Shown piece after piece: positions 11,691 to 23,554 of a DNA stretch of 64,000 nucleotides (positions are counted from its first letter, which is position 1; every line of letters starts with the position of its first letter). Under the pieces are notes generated by a model. That model ran no database searches. It was not told the origin of the DNA and worked only from the letters and a program-made list of their open reading frames with translations. Position numbers and translations under genes: made by a program. Source of the stretch: Heligmosomoides polygyrus polygyrus (taxonomy: Eukaryota; Nematoda; Chromadorea; Rhabditida; Heligmosomidae); assembly GCA_947396885.1 (NCBI GenBank), contig OX377205.1, forward strand, positions 54,482,676 to 54,546,675, in the 5' to 3' direction.

Positions 11691-11971
11691 GGAGTTTTTT
11701 TCACGCGTGCTTCGGCTTCGTAATCTTTTTTGAATTTTCGCAGCATAGCCCGAGCCATCCGACAGAGGGGCGAAGGTGGAAATAAGCTCAGTGCAGACAC
11801 TAACAAATGCTGCATAACACTTGTCAGGTGAATCGGCAGAATAAAACAAGGACTGCTAATCAATTTTAAGAAGCTTCCTGCAGATGATGTCATAATTTCC
11901 CTTGACAAAATTGTATCTTGGCTTTGGCGCCATGCTGCTCTCGTGGGTGGCTGGTATGAGATTAAAGGTGA

Positions 11972-12795
11972 TTAGGTTATGGTCTGATGTTGAAAAAGGG
12001 GGAGTACAGTAAGGCCATCAATAGAGTCCGGTTTATTCGTTAGAACAAGGTCAAGCATATGAGAACCTCGCGTAGGTGCGTGTACTAATTGCTGAAGGGA
12101 GTACAACTTGCACATAGCAAGAAAGTCTCGCGAGATGGACGCCTGAGCACAACGGCTGGACTGAGGGGAAGAAAGGTGCCAGCTAATGGATGGTAAATTG
12201 AAATCTCCCAGAAGTATGAAGTTAGAGCCCCGTTCGAGAATTTTCGAGATGTTCTTAAGGCACTGCTGAAATGAGAGGTAATCGCAGGGGGGCTGCGATA
12301 AATCAGGACGAGATAAAGCGGCAGTGTTGTGGAGTGGATACACAAGGTGAGCATTTGGCATTCCCTTGATATATGTTGTGAAGCGACTAAGCGGTACTGC
12401 ACATCCCTATTAATTAGGGCAAGTATTCCACCTCCTGAGGAGGAGCCCTCCCTGTCACATCTGATCACGTCATGCGGAAACCCTTGGGAGATCGTGACGT
12501 CGTGTATTCCATTTGGCTTGCACCAAGATTCTGTTACCAAAACTAGGGAAGGAGACTGGGATAGAAGAAAGTAGAGATCAGGCAACTTATTACAAATAGA
12601 ACGTGCATTAAAATATTTAACTGTAATTTTTGGCTGTGTTAAGGTGGGAATTTTCGGGGTAGGGCATATAAGGACATAAAAGCGGGTGGGATCGGATGGA
12701 GGGGCATATTTGTCAATGAGAGCATGAGGCTGCAGTGATCGGTTGAGACAGCTGGGACGTTTGGGAACAAGAGGTCGTGACACCGCTCCTGTCAC
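11972..12795 (-). pseudogene. CR1-like apurinic-type endonuclease domain, frameshifted
   Basis: The minus-strand frames carry KYFNARSICNKL at the start, VTESW (catalytic glutamate), GGGILALINR and LVLIYRSP. After a frameshift near 12270 come LLGDFNLPSI and HAPTRGSHMLDLVLTN. These are the exonuclease-endonuclease-phosphatase motifs of non-LTR elements. The two halves are in different frames, so the domain is inactive as read. Confidence 0.88.
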
Positions 12796-13193
12796 AAACC
12801 AAGTCAGTTTGAGAGCTGGTTAAATGGCGCTTGTGTTCGAACATAGAGCTAAAAGCAGTATGACAGGTTGTAGATTTGGAGGTGGCAGAGGGTCTCGGCA
12901 GGTCGCGCGGGGATCTTAACTTAATTATTTCAAAATCCCGCACAACATACATCAGTTTCCCTTCCAGCGCATTCATATCCCCGGCTCTTTTCCGCAATCT
13001 ACGATCAAGCTGTAATTCCTCAGCGGTATAGTCACGCCTCGCAAACGAATGTACGAACTGCTTTGTAAGACTTTGCCTCCCTGAACGCATATGCTCCAGC
13101 AGGCGATCCCGTAAGGCTTTTGTTGGAAGAGCTATTTTTAGCAGTCTTCCGCAGGTACCTGCATTCTTGGATCTAACTGCAGGGAATCTGTGA
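12713..13193 (-). pseudogene. CR1-like ORF1 remnant
   Basis: This minus-strand frame has a segment LLKIALPTKALRDRLLEHMR followed by a basic stretch (FARRDYTAEELQLDRRLRKR) and VVRDFEIIKLR. The pattern is typical of the C-terminal nucleic-acid-binding part of nematode CR1 ORF1 proteins. The start has been replaced by a SINE, whose sequence is read through in the same frame. The last third appears shifted and unlike ORF1. Confidence 0.7.
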
Positions 13194-13345
13194 GACCGCT
13201 TTATCCTTCCCAGACACGTCTGGTACCAATTCACCGACCCCGGAGGGATGGAAGGCTTGGTTGGCCTAGGCGGGAAATCCGAACTAGAAACCTGGAATTG
13301 GGTACAGGCGACAGCCGGCGCCTCCTCCGACTGCGCTACACGCAC
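13194..13345 (-). mobile_element. tRNA-derived SINE, copy 1
   Basis: The minus strand begins gcgtgtagcgcagtcgg, which contains a good RNA polymerase III A box. About 45 bases later comes ctagttcggatttccc, a degenerate B box. The body continues ccaaccaagccttcc and a tail around gaattggtaccagac. Two further copies (24071-24270 and 30048-30290) share the whole body and extend the 3' end. Confidence 0.8.
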
Positions 13346-13599
13346 CCTCACTACAAGTTATGCGCTATTATTTATCAAAATCGCATGCCGCTCTACAACC
13401 CACCGGTTTGATGCTTTGATTTCCTTCTTATAGTTACCAATGGGTGTCGCGGCTGCCTGTTAATTTGTTATTCTGATGCTGTTTCTGTTTCCTTTCTTTT
13501 GCATTTTTTCTGACTTGTTCAGTTCATTATTGTCCATGTTCTAATAAGTATGGCACGTCATTTTTGACGTAAATAAATAAATATAGTAGAAAAACATGT

Positions 13600-14935
13600 T
13601 TCGTTTCCGCTGAGTCTTTGAACCCAAAGAGTTACGGGCCCTGGAAGTTGGGTACACACGGGATGTATTCCCGAACGGGGAGAACGGATCAGGAAAAATT
13701 CCCACTCCTCAATTAGTATAAAAATGTGTTTATTTTTTGTCAAGTCGTTAAACTCAAGGAGTAGGGGGGGGGGGCTTGATGTCACAATGGAATACGGCAC
13801 ATCACGAGTTTGGGGTCTTGAACGCTCGGGATGCCTCTGCAGGCAAGCGGCTCGAAGCGCAGTGGAAGTGAACGTTGCTCCATACGAGGAAGGTGGGGGT
13901 TTGACCCTTCCGACCTGCTGCATTTTTGCATCTCAACTGACTGGTTGAGATTTGGTGGATTCTGACGTATATACCATTTTCAGACGCTTTCTGCGCATTT
14001 TCTAGCTGTACGCTGTGGAGAGTACCTTTCTTGCGACTTGTTTATTACTGACCGGATTTTTAACCACTACTTCTTTGTCAACTTCAAGTGAAGTGCTTTG
14101 AAGTCTTTTAGTATGCTAGCAATCCGTTCGACCTGCTCGATTTCTTCTCTCAAAGCTTCCTTCTCTAAAGGTCGGCCACACTTCAGCGTGACCAGGTGGA
14201 TCACCATTCAAGCATCGGCAGACATTGTTGGTGTTAGATGTTAGAAAACTTTCAGCAGACCTCTGATTTCCAGGTGACAGGCAAAGATGAGGGAAAGAGT
14301 GTATCGATGCTGTTTAGGTTAATTTGCGGGATCCGCAGACCTCATTTATCATTTTAACTACCTTCGACGTCACATCCTGGTCCCTTTTGAAAACACGAGC
14401 AGGATGGTTTTCTCGTGGCCATTGGTCCATGTATGGAAATAGACTGTGAGGAGCCTGCAACCTTTATATGCATCTCGTATTGTGCCCAGTGCTGTTTCAT
14501 GCATTTTGTACATGTGTAACACTGATTCTGAACATTTATAAATCATCATGTTGAATACCACAGCATGAAGCTGAAAAATGCGCAGAAAACGTCTGAAAAC
14601 GGTGTAGACGAGAGAATCACCCAAATCTCAACTAGTCAGTTGAAATGCAAAAACGCAACAGCGCATAAGTACCGAACCCACGACCTTCCTGGCATGAAGC
14701 AACGTCACTTCCACTGCGCTTCGAGCCGCTTGCCTGCAGAGGCATCCCGAGCGTTCAAGACCCCGAAACTCGTGATGTGCCGTATTCCATTGTGACATCA
14801 AGCCCCCCCCCCCCTACTCCTTGAGTTTAACGACTTGACAAAAAATAAACACATTTTTATACTAACTGAGGAGTGAGGGTTCTCACTATATAACTCGCTC
14901 CCGCCGTCGAGACATACGCTTCAGACCTTCCCTTG
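13600..14935. mobile_element. Foldback family B, copy 1
   Basis: Arms at about 13690-14020 and 14555-14880 are reverse complements over several hundred bases. They include a G-run next to cttgatgtcacaatggaata, the block cttgaacgctcgggatgcct, and caaaaaataaacacatttttat. The arms bracket a unique middle carrying a short broken reading frame (14067-14225, minus). The ends are less well conserved: the right end reads ttcagaccttcccttgtc, while the left end has drifted. Relatives lie at 25160-27492 and 49625-50493. Confidence 0.75.
14067..14225 (-). pseudogene. Short conserved frame of foldback family B, broken copy
   Basis: The frame begins MSADA, meets a stop at codon 6, then continues VIHLVTLKCGRPLEKE and ALHLKL. 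It is homologous to the intact N-terminal half in the copy at 26663-26812 and to the longer version at 50035-50300. The acidic C-terminal half present in the other two copies is absent here. The function is unknown. Confidence 0.55.
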
Positions 14936-14939
14936 TCAG

Positions 14940-15235
14940 CGCGTGTCCACGTGCATCCGTGAGCGCGCTGATGTATGAGACGTGGCAGAAAGGCTCCGCA
15001 ATAAGCGATTCGATGGCTCAGCAGGACGCTGCTTCACAGGTGCTGGGCCAATTGTTCGACTCTTGTTATACACTATCTCTGCATTATTCCACGACCGCTG
15101 CATCTTTACCAATTTGCTTCCTACACATCTCCTACACATTTATTCCACTCTTACCAAATAAGGATCAGTTTCGTGATCAACATAAACCTCTATAGACGAA
15201 GCATGGGCAAGAACGGCAACCATAACGCCAAATTT
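14940..15235 (+). repeat. Fragment of foldback family A arm
   Basis: Blocks gcgctgatgta.gagacgtgg, gcttcacaggtg and ttgcttcctacacatctcc occur here in the same order as at 27840-28030 and, reversed, at 22280-22440. The 3' part (15170-15220) contains the dispersed motif 'aaggatcagtttcgtgatca...ctctatagacgaagc'. Confidence 0.7.
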
Positions 15236-16207
15236 CCTCAAGAGTTGTTAAAAATGTCCTACCAGTTGAAGGAGAGGTTACCCATAGTGACCGTCCACAA
15301 AAAGTGTGCTTAGCTAGCAGTTTTTCCACTTATAGTAAGCATTGAATGAGTTTGGAATGATTGACCATGCTAGAATTTCGTCCACACACCGCATTTTTTG
15401 CCAAATCTTTTTTCTGCCCTCCACCAGTGTTTTCTTTTGTGCGTCTTATTCGTTTCTTGTTATCCGCTCATTTTGTAGGGCTGTTTTCCTCCCCTTGACC
15501 AATTTATTGGTTAGTGTTTTCAAAGTTTGTTTTGTTTTTATCTAGTTCCAAGCTTTTTGCATGGTTTGGTTCTTCGTGACTCTTTCTACTTCTTCCCAGT
15601 TGTGCTTGGGTTGCCTACGAGCAGCTTCTGATTATGATTATAATTTAATCTTTTTATCTTTTTACATATTTTAATCTTTTTATCTTCTACATCTACATGT
15701 TTTTTTTTAATTTTTAAATTGTGCTATTCCGTATCGACATGTGCAGTAGAACATGCGTGCCTCCCTTCCACGCCATCGCCCGGGGTGCGTATCAGTTTAA
15801 AGAGGCCCTTGAGATAAAGGGCCCGCCCCGAAATCGTGCGTGAAGGTCGTAGTCCTAACGCATTTACGGCCAGGATGTCTTTACGGATGCTTTCTGCTTC
15901 GACCTTTTATGTTTATGCTTATGTTTTTGAAGACTTTTATAGAAAAATTCTTTTATTATATCAAAACAAAGCAGGGCTACTCTTGGTAAAACAAACAAAC
16001 AGTGGTCGTGAAATCGCTTGGAACATGACATTTGCTGTTGTTCTAAAAAATCCAAATCGCAGTCCGTGCTTTCTTTTTTCTCTTTATTAGAGTTTTATTC
16101 ATGATTTTGTTTCTATGTACAGCTTGGTTGATAGTTTGCCATTATTAATGTTGTTGTGTATAATGTTTGTGTTTAACGCTTGGTATTGAGCGCACAATTA
16201 TGTGCTT
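15236..16207. other. No recognised gene; possible retroelement 3' tail
   Basis: No domain was recognised. The T-rich stretch before the (aata)n run at 16208 resembles the non-coding tail of a CR1-type element, which in this window typically ends in taaataaa repeats, but no coding part was found to confirm it. Confidence 0.3.
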
Positions 16208-16210
16208 GAA

Positions 16211-16257
<47 letters not shown>
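16208..16257 (+). repeat. (AATA)n microsatellite
   Basis: About twelve uninterrupted copies of aata. Similar tails end the CR1-type elements at 20206-20245 (reverse strand) and about 62110. Confidence 0.95.
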
Positions 16258-16262
16258 CCTTG

Positions 16263-16463
16263 CCACTAGTCACCCCTACCTACTGTCTCACAGCAGATAC
16301 GGGTTACAGCAGGTGTGGGTGACTAGCTCTCTCGAGGTCATATCACCGATCTCGCCCAAGCTTCTTCCAGGGGGTTAGTTGGGGTGCTGATCACGATTCT
16401 GACATCCGTTTTTCGTGTTGCACTGGAGTTCAGTAAGTTACAGTAGGTAGGGGTGACTAGTGG
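16263..16463. repeat. Inverted repeat with perfect 24-bp arms
   Basis: Bases 16263-16286 (ccactagtcacccctaccta and four more) are the exact reverse complement of 16440-16463. The 153-base spacer holds one copy of the dispersed 'ttagttggggtgctgatcac' motif. It may be a small MITE; no convincing target duplication was seen. Confidence 0.8.
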
Positions 16464-17339
16464 GGCGGCGGGGCAGGATGTACGGCCGAGTTGGCGAGGG
16501 GCGGAGTCGAGTTTTTATTCTAGCGTACCGAGGTGCCGGAAAAATTTGTTTTGTGTCTCTAAAGTTTCGTAAGGCAGCCATTAGACTCTCAAGGAAGCCT
16601 AGGGGATTTGGGGTAGGTGAGCCATGGGGACGAGGAAAAGATCGAATGCCCCCCTCTACAAGGGGCGTGGCCTATTTCGTACATCCTGGCTGTTTAACAT
16701 TCGCTGTAAAACACAAAACATTGTAGAATACAGAAAGTGAGAAAAGTTGGCGAAGCACTGCTCAAAATAAACCTTATTTGACCATCTAGAGTGAAATAAA
16801 TATGTAGACGTGTAGAAAGTAAGCTGACACAGACAGTTGGAGGCGAGTGGCCGACTTCAGAAGCTTGAATAGCTGACAACAAAGTCTTGAGCTTCCCTTG
16901 GGGGGGGGGGCTTTAGCTCAACTACCACGAAATTCTACAGCTAAAATTTTTTTCGCCTGATGACATTGTAGTCCGGTAGAGCCCTGCCCATCGGTCCGTG
17001 CGCAGCTCCGCCTCCTTGTCGCGACTTTGTAATCATTTTATCCCCGAGATTATCTGTAGTACAGTGCGCTAAGACGAATATTATAACAAACTTCATTACC
17101 CATAACTACTATCCAATAGCAGAGCAGCACTACAGTAAGGCACTATATCTATACACAGCTATACAAGCGGCACCTATACACCTACACATACATACATAGA
17201 GACACCTACACACAAAAATACAACTACGTACACATTTCCAAAGATAATTTAATAAATTCCTAAGTATCGAGATCAAGTAGTTACGAAAATGGAATTATTC
17301 ACCCTAACGCGCATCATGCCTGAGATATTTTAGTTTAAA
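16464..17339. other. No recognised gene
   Basis: The interval contains a run of ten G near 16900 and nothing else recognised. An 88-codon plus frame (16460-16726) has no visible domain. Confidence 0.3.
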
Positions 17340-17705
17340 ATTTTGGAGTTTCGTGCTCGGACTTCCACATTTTCGGAAGTAGATACAGCATCGAAAGTTG
17401 CAAAAACCGAGAGGTAAAACATTTTAGAATATTGGACTCGTACCTACACACTTTCCAGAAGTCTCCGGAGTTTTTAATTTTTTCAAAAATCGAAAAAAGT
17501 ACGGGCGGAAGAAGACACGACATGAAAACGTGCAAAATGCAGATTTTAGCTAAATTTTGGAAAGATGGATGCGAACCTACACATTTTCGAAAAATTTCCA
17601 GAGTTTTAGTATTTTTCAAAAATCGAAAAACTACGTCCGGAAGTAGATACAGCATCGAAAGTTGCGAAAGACGAGAGGTAAAAAATTCACATTTAAACTT
17701 CAAAA
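17340..17705 (+). repeat. 132-bp tandem repeat, about 2.7 copies
   Basis: The phrase cggaagtagatacagcatcg starts at 17374 and 17638, with an intermediate diverged unit (ggaagaagacacgacatg) near 17507. Because 132 is a multiple of three, one plus and one minus frame stay open across the array; these are not taken as genes. Confidence 0.75.
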
Positions 17706-19289
17706 AGCACTAGTAAGCACTTAAAATTTTTAGATTGCGCAGGAGACGCCGATGAAAGGAATTTTCGTTTTTGAAAAAGTTTTTTTAAATGAAATCCCAA
17801 CGGAAGGGAAACGGAAGCTGCAACATATCTCTGAGAAGTCAAAGGAGTTAGCAAAATTTTCTACGTTAAAGGAAAACTGAGAGAAAAAAGAGCCGTAGCG
17901 ATATTTTTTGACTGAGATCTCTCTTAAACGAATTCGGATCTCGGGATTTTTTTAAAGTTCACTTCCAAATAGAAATAATGAATGAACTTCATGTTTGGAG
18001 AGCATGTTTAAGGCAGCAAAAATTTCGAAAAGCCCTTTCCAAGAGGCAGATCCAGAGCTAAAGTCAGTTCCAAGGAAAGTCAACGTATAAATATGCGGTC
18101 GTAATTTCAGTAATGTCCTTTCCCTCGCTTCTGTGCGTTAGAGAGAATAGAACATTAGCTGGTAGGAGAAGGAAAAAATGTGAGAAAACGTGACCTAAGG
18201 AGATCTTCATGAGTTAGGAACCGCCGCAGGTAGGAAACATCTTTGGATGAGAAAGACAAGATAAAGTGCAATAACGTGGAAACAACATAATATGGAAATG
18301 CGTCAGCAAACAACAAACTAAGCAAGTTAAATGAGCACAAAAAATGATGGCAAGGAGGAAGTTATTTCAAGAGCAAAACTGTGACTTGCGCAAAAGTGGA
18401 CATCTCGCTGATGGTGAAGTTGAGACGGTGACGGTGCAGTTTAGAGTTCTCGACGCTCGCAAGGCTGATTCCTTCGCTGAGTCTACTGTGGCTGTCCTGG
18501 CTGTTGCTGCCGAGCTCTCCGAGTTTTCTTCGCCGTTTCTGTAAAGCAACGCTTCAATATAGAGGTCAGCGCATGGAACCGAAACAGTTCGTGAGAGCTT
18601 ATCTGACGTGGTATCAACTTGCCGACGACCATGGTCCACTGGCGCACTTCCCCCTAAACAGTTGTAATTGTATTTCCAGGAAAGTATTGGAATAAAGTTT
18701 TTGAACGCGAACAAAGCAACGAAAACCAGCTTGCAGCGCTCTCCCTATACACTCCCAGATCTCCGGATACCACTCGTTGCGGCAGCGCTTGCGGTAGTCG
18801 AATGCCGTCTGACGCCCTTCGTCGGTTTTCCCGAGTTTGATCCACCACCTGAAGAGGACTATGCAGTTTTTCACGAAAAAATTCCAATCAATGAATCCTT
18901 TAATGAAACATACATCGAAGGATTCCGCAGCAAATCTTCAACCGGTCTCCTCAAATCGTCGTGACCGAGCCCAAGGAAATCGAGAACGCAGCACGAAAAA
19001 TTGATTACTACCTAACCGAATTACTTGCGGTTAGCGATAGGAAGAACCGCACCCTATAAAGCCTCCACTATGTACTCAGGCAGATCCTTGAGGTGGGGGT
19101 TTCTTCCGGCATTGCCACTTTGGCGGCACGAGTAAACCCGAAGGTAGAGTCCGTTCGGTCTCCGGCGTGGGATACTCACTCGACTTCATTCAGCGCGACT
19201 CCACAAGACAATCATTTACAAAACAGTTCAAGGGGAAGACTTCACTTCGGTTGTGGCTTTTAGGGCCAATTTTGCTCTTTTGGAAAAGC
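17706..19289. other. No recognised gene
   Basis: Open frames at 18344-18544 and 18668-18964 (plus) and at 18367-18874 (minus) overlap each other, and none shows a domain I recognise. A tttccag acceptor-like site lies at 18674-18680. A host exon cannot be excluded. Confidence 0.25.
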
Positions 19290-19870
19290 TTGAGGGTTGA
19301 CTCCCCCAGACTTGCACCACCAATCCGAAATCCGAGTTCGTTTCGATTTCATTCCCTTCCATCGCCTCCCTCCCATCCTCCCTCCCTCCATCCATCTTTC
19401 ACTCCTGGTCACCCAAAAACATGGTGGCGGAAATCAATTCGATTTCTACAAACTAGCAATAACGCCACAGAAGGACGGTGATAAAAGAAAAAAATTCAAA
19501 CAAATTTAGATCGAAAGGCACAAATGAAATGCACGAAATATGAACTGATCATGAAGATGAGTACATGAACTCCAATACGGCCGAACGACCGATGCGCCAG
19601 CGAAAGTCAGGAGGAATGCACCCAAGGTCTCCACTACCACTAGGGATATTCGATTCCACTAAACGAGGGTTCCACAATACAATCGTCAGCACAACAGATT
19701 CCACGAACATCTTTTACTCCACTTTCGACTTGTCGGAGAGAAGCTCTTTTGGAAAGGCTCGAGGCTTGAACCCTCTCCTCAGGGTTCACCCCCCCCCCTG
19801 ATTTGCATCCGCAATCCGAGCAGATTTCGATTTCATTCCCTCCCACCCCTCCAACCTCCCCCTTCTTCGC
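19270..19870 (+). repeat. Direct repeat about 450 bp apart
   Basis: The block gctcttttggaaaagcttga, followed by a proline-rich-looking C-tract and 'atccgag...tttcgatttcattccc', occurs near 19273-19390 and again, diverged, near 19743-19860. Confidence 0.6.
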
Positions 19871-20205
19871 CTGTTCGGCAACGTCAAAACACGTGTCCGA
19901 ACAAAAAAAAACGCGCTCATATATGAAAAAATCAGCTCACCACCGTCGCTATTCTAGCCCCTTTCAGTTCTTTTCTGGCGCCGCCCGCGGTCCGAAGTGC
20001 TACGTGAGGGCAGCTGCGGACCTCATGCGCTATATTGCACCCTAATTAACCGGACCAAGAAACTCCAGATTTGTCCTCCCCCCCCCCCCCCTATCGAGGT
20101 CATATTCACCGTTTTCGCCCAAGCTTGGTCTATAGAGGTTATCTAGGGCGCTAGTTACGAACTTGACCCTGATTTGACAATTTAGAATGAAATAAACGTG
20201 TAGAT

Positions 20206-20207
20206 AT

Positions 20208-20242
<35 letters not shown>

Positions 20243-20245
20243 TTC
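20206..20245 (-). repeat. (AAAT)n tail of CR1 element
   Basis: About ten copies of tatt on the plus strand, i.e. aata on the minus strand. It sits immediately at the 3' side of the CR1 element that runs from 22230 to 20246 on the minus strand, so it is probably its terminal microsatellite. Confidence 0.9.
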
Positions 20246-22230
20246 ATGACGTGAGCTAAGGCCACACGTAAAAATACAATGTTAGAATAAAAACGCATAA
20301 ACGCAATCAAAAACAAACGAATACAACCGAAGGCACTCATTGCATACGCAAAAGCAGCTTCTTGAAACCGTGCAAGGATAGACCTAAGACTTCCTCATTT
20401 GTGCTCAAAATGTGGTTAAACTCCTTTAAATTTCTTTAGGTGAAAAAGCTTGCTCGGGCTCGTGATTTCGCCACCGAAACATAAAGTCTGAGCTTCCCTC
20501 TTATGTTTCTTGTCAGCCTAGTGCCAAAAAAGTTGAGTGGGTTTATAGAAACCCTACCAGTGAGTATCTTAAACATCATGAGGAGGTCAGCTCTTTTCCT
20601 TCTTATGAAAAGGCTTGGTAATCCTAACATCTCCGCTCTTTCGGCACCATTTGGCATCTGATAATAGTTATTCCCGTAGCACCTCATCATCAGCTTACGA
20701 GTGAAACTATTCTGAACATTTTCTAGAAGAATAATGTTTTTCTCTTCGAAGGATTGAAAACTGTTGTTCCACACTCTACCATGGGTCTCACATATGCCTT
20801 ATACGCCCGCAGAAGGATTTGAGGATCTCTGCTCTTCAGTGCTCTAAAAAGGTTGTAGATGCGGTAGTTAGCTTTCTTGGCCAATGCTTTATGATGCAAG
20901 TCAAAACTGAGGTCCTTACATATTAGGAAGCCAAGATCACGAATGTCAGCAGTTGTTTCTGATATGACACCTCTCAGCTTGTAAGATGGGGTTACGACAG
21001 TGCGATTGGTCCCAATGACAAAACATTTAGATTTTTCTGCTGCTAGAGGTAATTCACATTTCTCAGCGCAGGAATCTATGTAGTTCACTGCTTCTTTAAC
21101 TGCATATAAATCATCTGTATTTTCAATGGTTTTATAGATCTTGATATCGTCAGCATACATTTTACAAATAACTCCAAATCGTGAAAGAGACTCTGGCAGT
21201 TCGTGGGTATAGAGCAGGAAGAGCAGAGGGGAAAGAATTCCCCCCTGCGGTACTCCGCTGAAAGCCTTAAAGATCTCGGAAAACTGCCCATTTATCTTAA
21301 CTTGGTAAGTTCTTTCTGAGAGGAACTCACGTATCCAGTTCACTACCATGTGATGAACCCCGACCAATCTTAATTTTAGTAGCAGCTTTGATAATGGAAC
21401 TCTATCAAAAGCCTTAGAGAAATCAAAATAGATCACATCTATACGCTTCTTTTTCTCAACAGCTTTCGTCCAATCATTTAACGCTGTAAGTGTAGCAGTC
21501 TCAATCGACCTTCCCTTCAAAAAGCCAAACTGATTATCAGAAATAACGTTCTTTTCTTCAAGATGTTTTAGAATGTGTCTGCTAACAATTTTCTCAAAAA
21601 CCTTTGCTAATACAGACGTAATGCTCACTGGTCTATAGTTCGTGGGATTGCTATAAGAGGCTTTCTTAGTAAAAGGAGTAACGAATGCATGTTTCCATCG
21701 AGAGGGGACCTCTGCTTTCATATAACTCCTGTTAAAGATGTGTTCTAAAGCGTATTCTATGTATTGCACAATGTTTTTGATAAAAGCAAGTGGAACGTAA
21801 TCCGGTGATGTAGAAAAACTGATTGGTCATTCTAGTATAGTCTTAGAGATATCTTCTTTGTAGAACCATAGAGAAGGTCCCATCTCAGGAAACTCCGATA
21901 ATTCATCAAAGTCGTTACTTGCTGCTAAATCCTTGGTCAAAAGATCACTTTTATTAAACACCTTTTGAAACTCCTGAGCAAGCAGATTGGCTTTATCAGA
22001 AGGAGAGGAGAAATACAGACCGTCATTACTGACTAGAGTAGGAACACATTTCTTAGTACCGCTGCGAGACTTAACGTATCTATAGAATTTCGTTCTATCG
22101 TTTTGATCAAGTATTTTTTTTCTCGGTATAGAGATTGTAACGGAAAAGAGCTTTGTCTACTTTCGCGCTGAATGTCGCATAATCCGCCCATGCACTTATA
22201 TCACCTGATGTGGAAGCCTTATTCCAAAGT
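20246..22230 (-). pseudogene. CR1-like non-LTR retrotransposon, reverse transcriptase part with long open frame
   Basis: The element is 5'-truncated in the endonuclease-RT linker (LWNKASTSGD, FYRYVKSRSG). It continues through SFSTSPDYVPLAF, NYRPVSITSVLAKVFEKIV, NQFGFLKGRSIETA, motif A IYFDFSKAFDRVP, motif B SGVPQGGILSPLLFLLYTHE and motif C KMYADDIKIY. The thumb then follows with YVRPMVECGT. The main frame, 21769-20723, is 348 codons long. A stop lies upstream near 21825 and a frameshift near 20740 moves the tail (FTRKLMMRCYG, RADLLMMFKILTG) into another frame. The catalytic residues look intact, so decay is recent. A related dead copy lies at 60625-62118. Confidence 0.92.
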
Positions 22231-22279
22231 AAAGAAAAAATATGTAATAATAATATAACATATAATATAAAAAATATGT

Positions 22280-23010
22280 AGGAAGTAAATTGATAAGGGA
22301 GGCAGCGGTAAAAAAAATGCGAAAAAAGTGCAAAGCATGGAAGTGGAACACCTGGTTCAGCACTGTGGAACTGCGTCGCATCCTGTTCAGGCACCGAATT
22401 GCTTGTCGCAGAGCTTTATCCACGTCCCACACATCAGCGTGCGCCCACGTATGCACATGAGCCGCGCTGACCGTGTAATCCTGTGCCCCCTACTTCGATG
22501 GCCCGCAGCTCTTTGGTTTCAAGGACTCAACAAAAACGAAACATGTTTTCTCTACTATATGAAGGGTGGAGATTCTCGCATTGATATCCATTTCCCCCGT
22601 TCAGACACACGCCTGATAGCCTTCCCTGGTCAAAAATTGCTTAACTCTGTCCCAACAAGACTTTGTAATCCACCGTGAACAATGCGTATAAGACTGATCC
22701 TATCAATTGAGTGGGGCGACCACTCGCAAATTGCACGTGTGGGTGCGTTCAGTGCGCAATAATTCTGTCAAGTTCGAGTCTTTCCGTATTCAACACGAGG
22801 ACTTTGAAGACAACACAAGGATCTTAGACGGCTTTAAAGCACAACGGTGTAGGTGATGAAGAGAATAAGTTACAGCGGTGCGGAAATGCAGGTGAGGGTT
22901 GTGCGACTCAATTTTGTTCGATTTCGGTGGACCACTGCGGGGATACGCGGCGATCTAACGGCATGCAAATGCGTGGGCGTGCAGACCACTGAAGCCACTT
23001 TACGACGACA
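22280..23010. mobile_element. Foldback family A, left arm
   Basis: Bases 22280-22700 are the reverse complement of about 27600-28010 (blocks ggactcaacaaaaacgaaac, tccccgttcagacacacgcc type). Bases 22700-22830 match 27497-27600, and 22830-23010 match about 24960-25150 (block gtgggcgtgcagaccactga). The right arm is therefore split in two by the family B element. Open frames here have no recognisable product. Confidence 0.75.
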
Positions 23011-23428
23011 TACATTGCTAACCTCACCGACCACGACCACTCGTCACCATGCCTGCGCCGATTTCACCGGATCTCTTTGTTGTCATCGTTCAACTGATGG
23101 CGGAGATCTCAGACAACCGGCCACCTCTTTAATAAAAACTGGTCTTCAAATGGCTCGTGCCACAGCCGACTTGGCGGCTCTGTCTCGCCGTGTGCATTGT
23201 GCTGCGTACGGGTAGACGTCTTCTACTCGAAACACTTCACGATCTAATAAAGACTACTTACAACTCCCCAGCCGCCTAAACTGCCTTAGCCCCATCTGCT
23301 ATTCTAGAGCGGCGGGCAACAATAGTGAAATTTCTTCCGCTCTTACTCGCCAACGTTTGAGTTTCAGTTTTTGACGCTCTCAATAATACCGTTCTGTTCA
23401 GCGCGAAAAGCTCTATCGAATGGTGTCA

Positions 23429-23554
23429 ACCTCGACCAATTTTGGAGAAATCGATTTTTTGACAATTTCGTATCGAGGACGAGGCCGCCGCTGTATGGCC
23501 GCGGCAGACCGACGATGACGTCATCGAAAATCGATATTTCCAAAATTGGTCGAG
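23429..23554. repeat. Hairpin with 27-base near-complementary ends
   Basis: The sequence ctcgaccaattttggagaaa at 23429 faces its near reverse complement (tttccaaaattggtcgag, ending 23554). A related pair of blocks lies near 24700-24825 (aaataggtcgag). It is part of the inner arms of foldback family A. Confidence 0.75.

Larger units (their letters stand above)
9845..13193 (-). mobile_element. CR1-like non-LTR retrotransposon, nearly full length but decayed
   Basis: In minus-strand order this element has an ORF1 remnant (about 13193-12713), an endonuclease (about 12700-11972), a linker and reverse transcriptase (11690-10040), and a C-terminal tail (10081-9869). Total length is about 3.3 kb. 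Frames are broken by at least four frameshifts or stops (near 12270, 11080, 10510 and 10060). ORF1 and the endonuclease frame overlap by about 80 bases. A SINE lies immediately at the 5' side (13194-13345). Confidence 0.88.

Noticed and set aside
17432..17713. 93-codon plus-strand frame
   Set aside because: The 132-bp tandem repeat is divisible by three and keeps frames open by chance.
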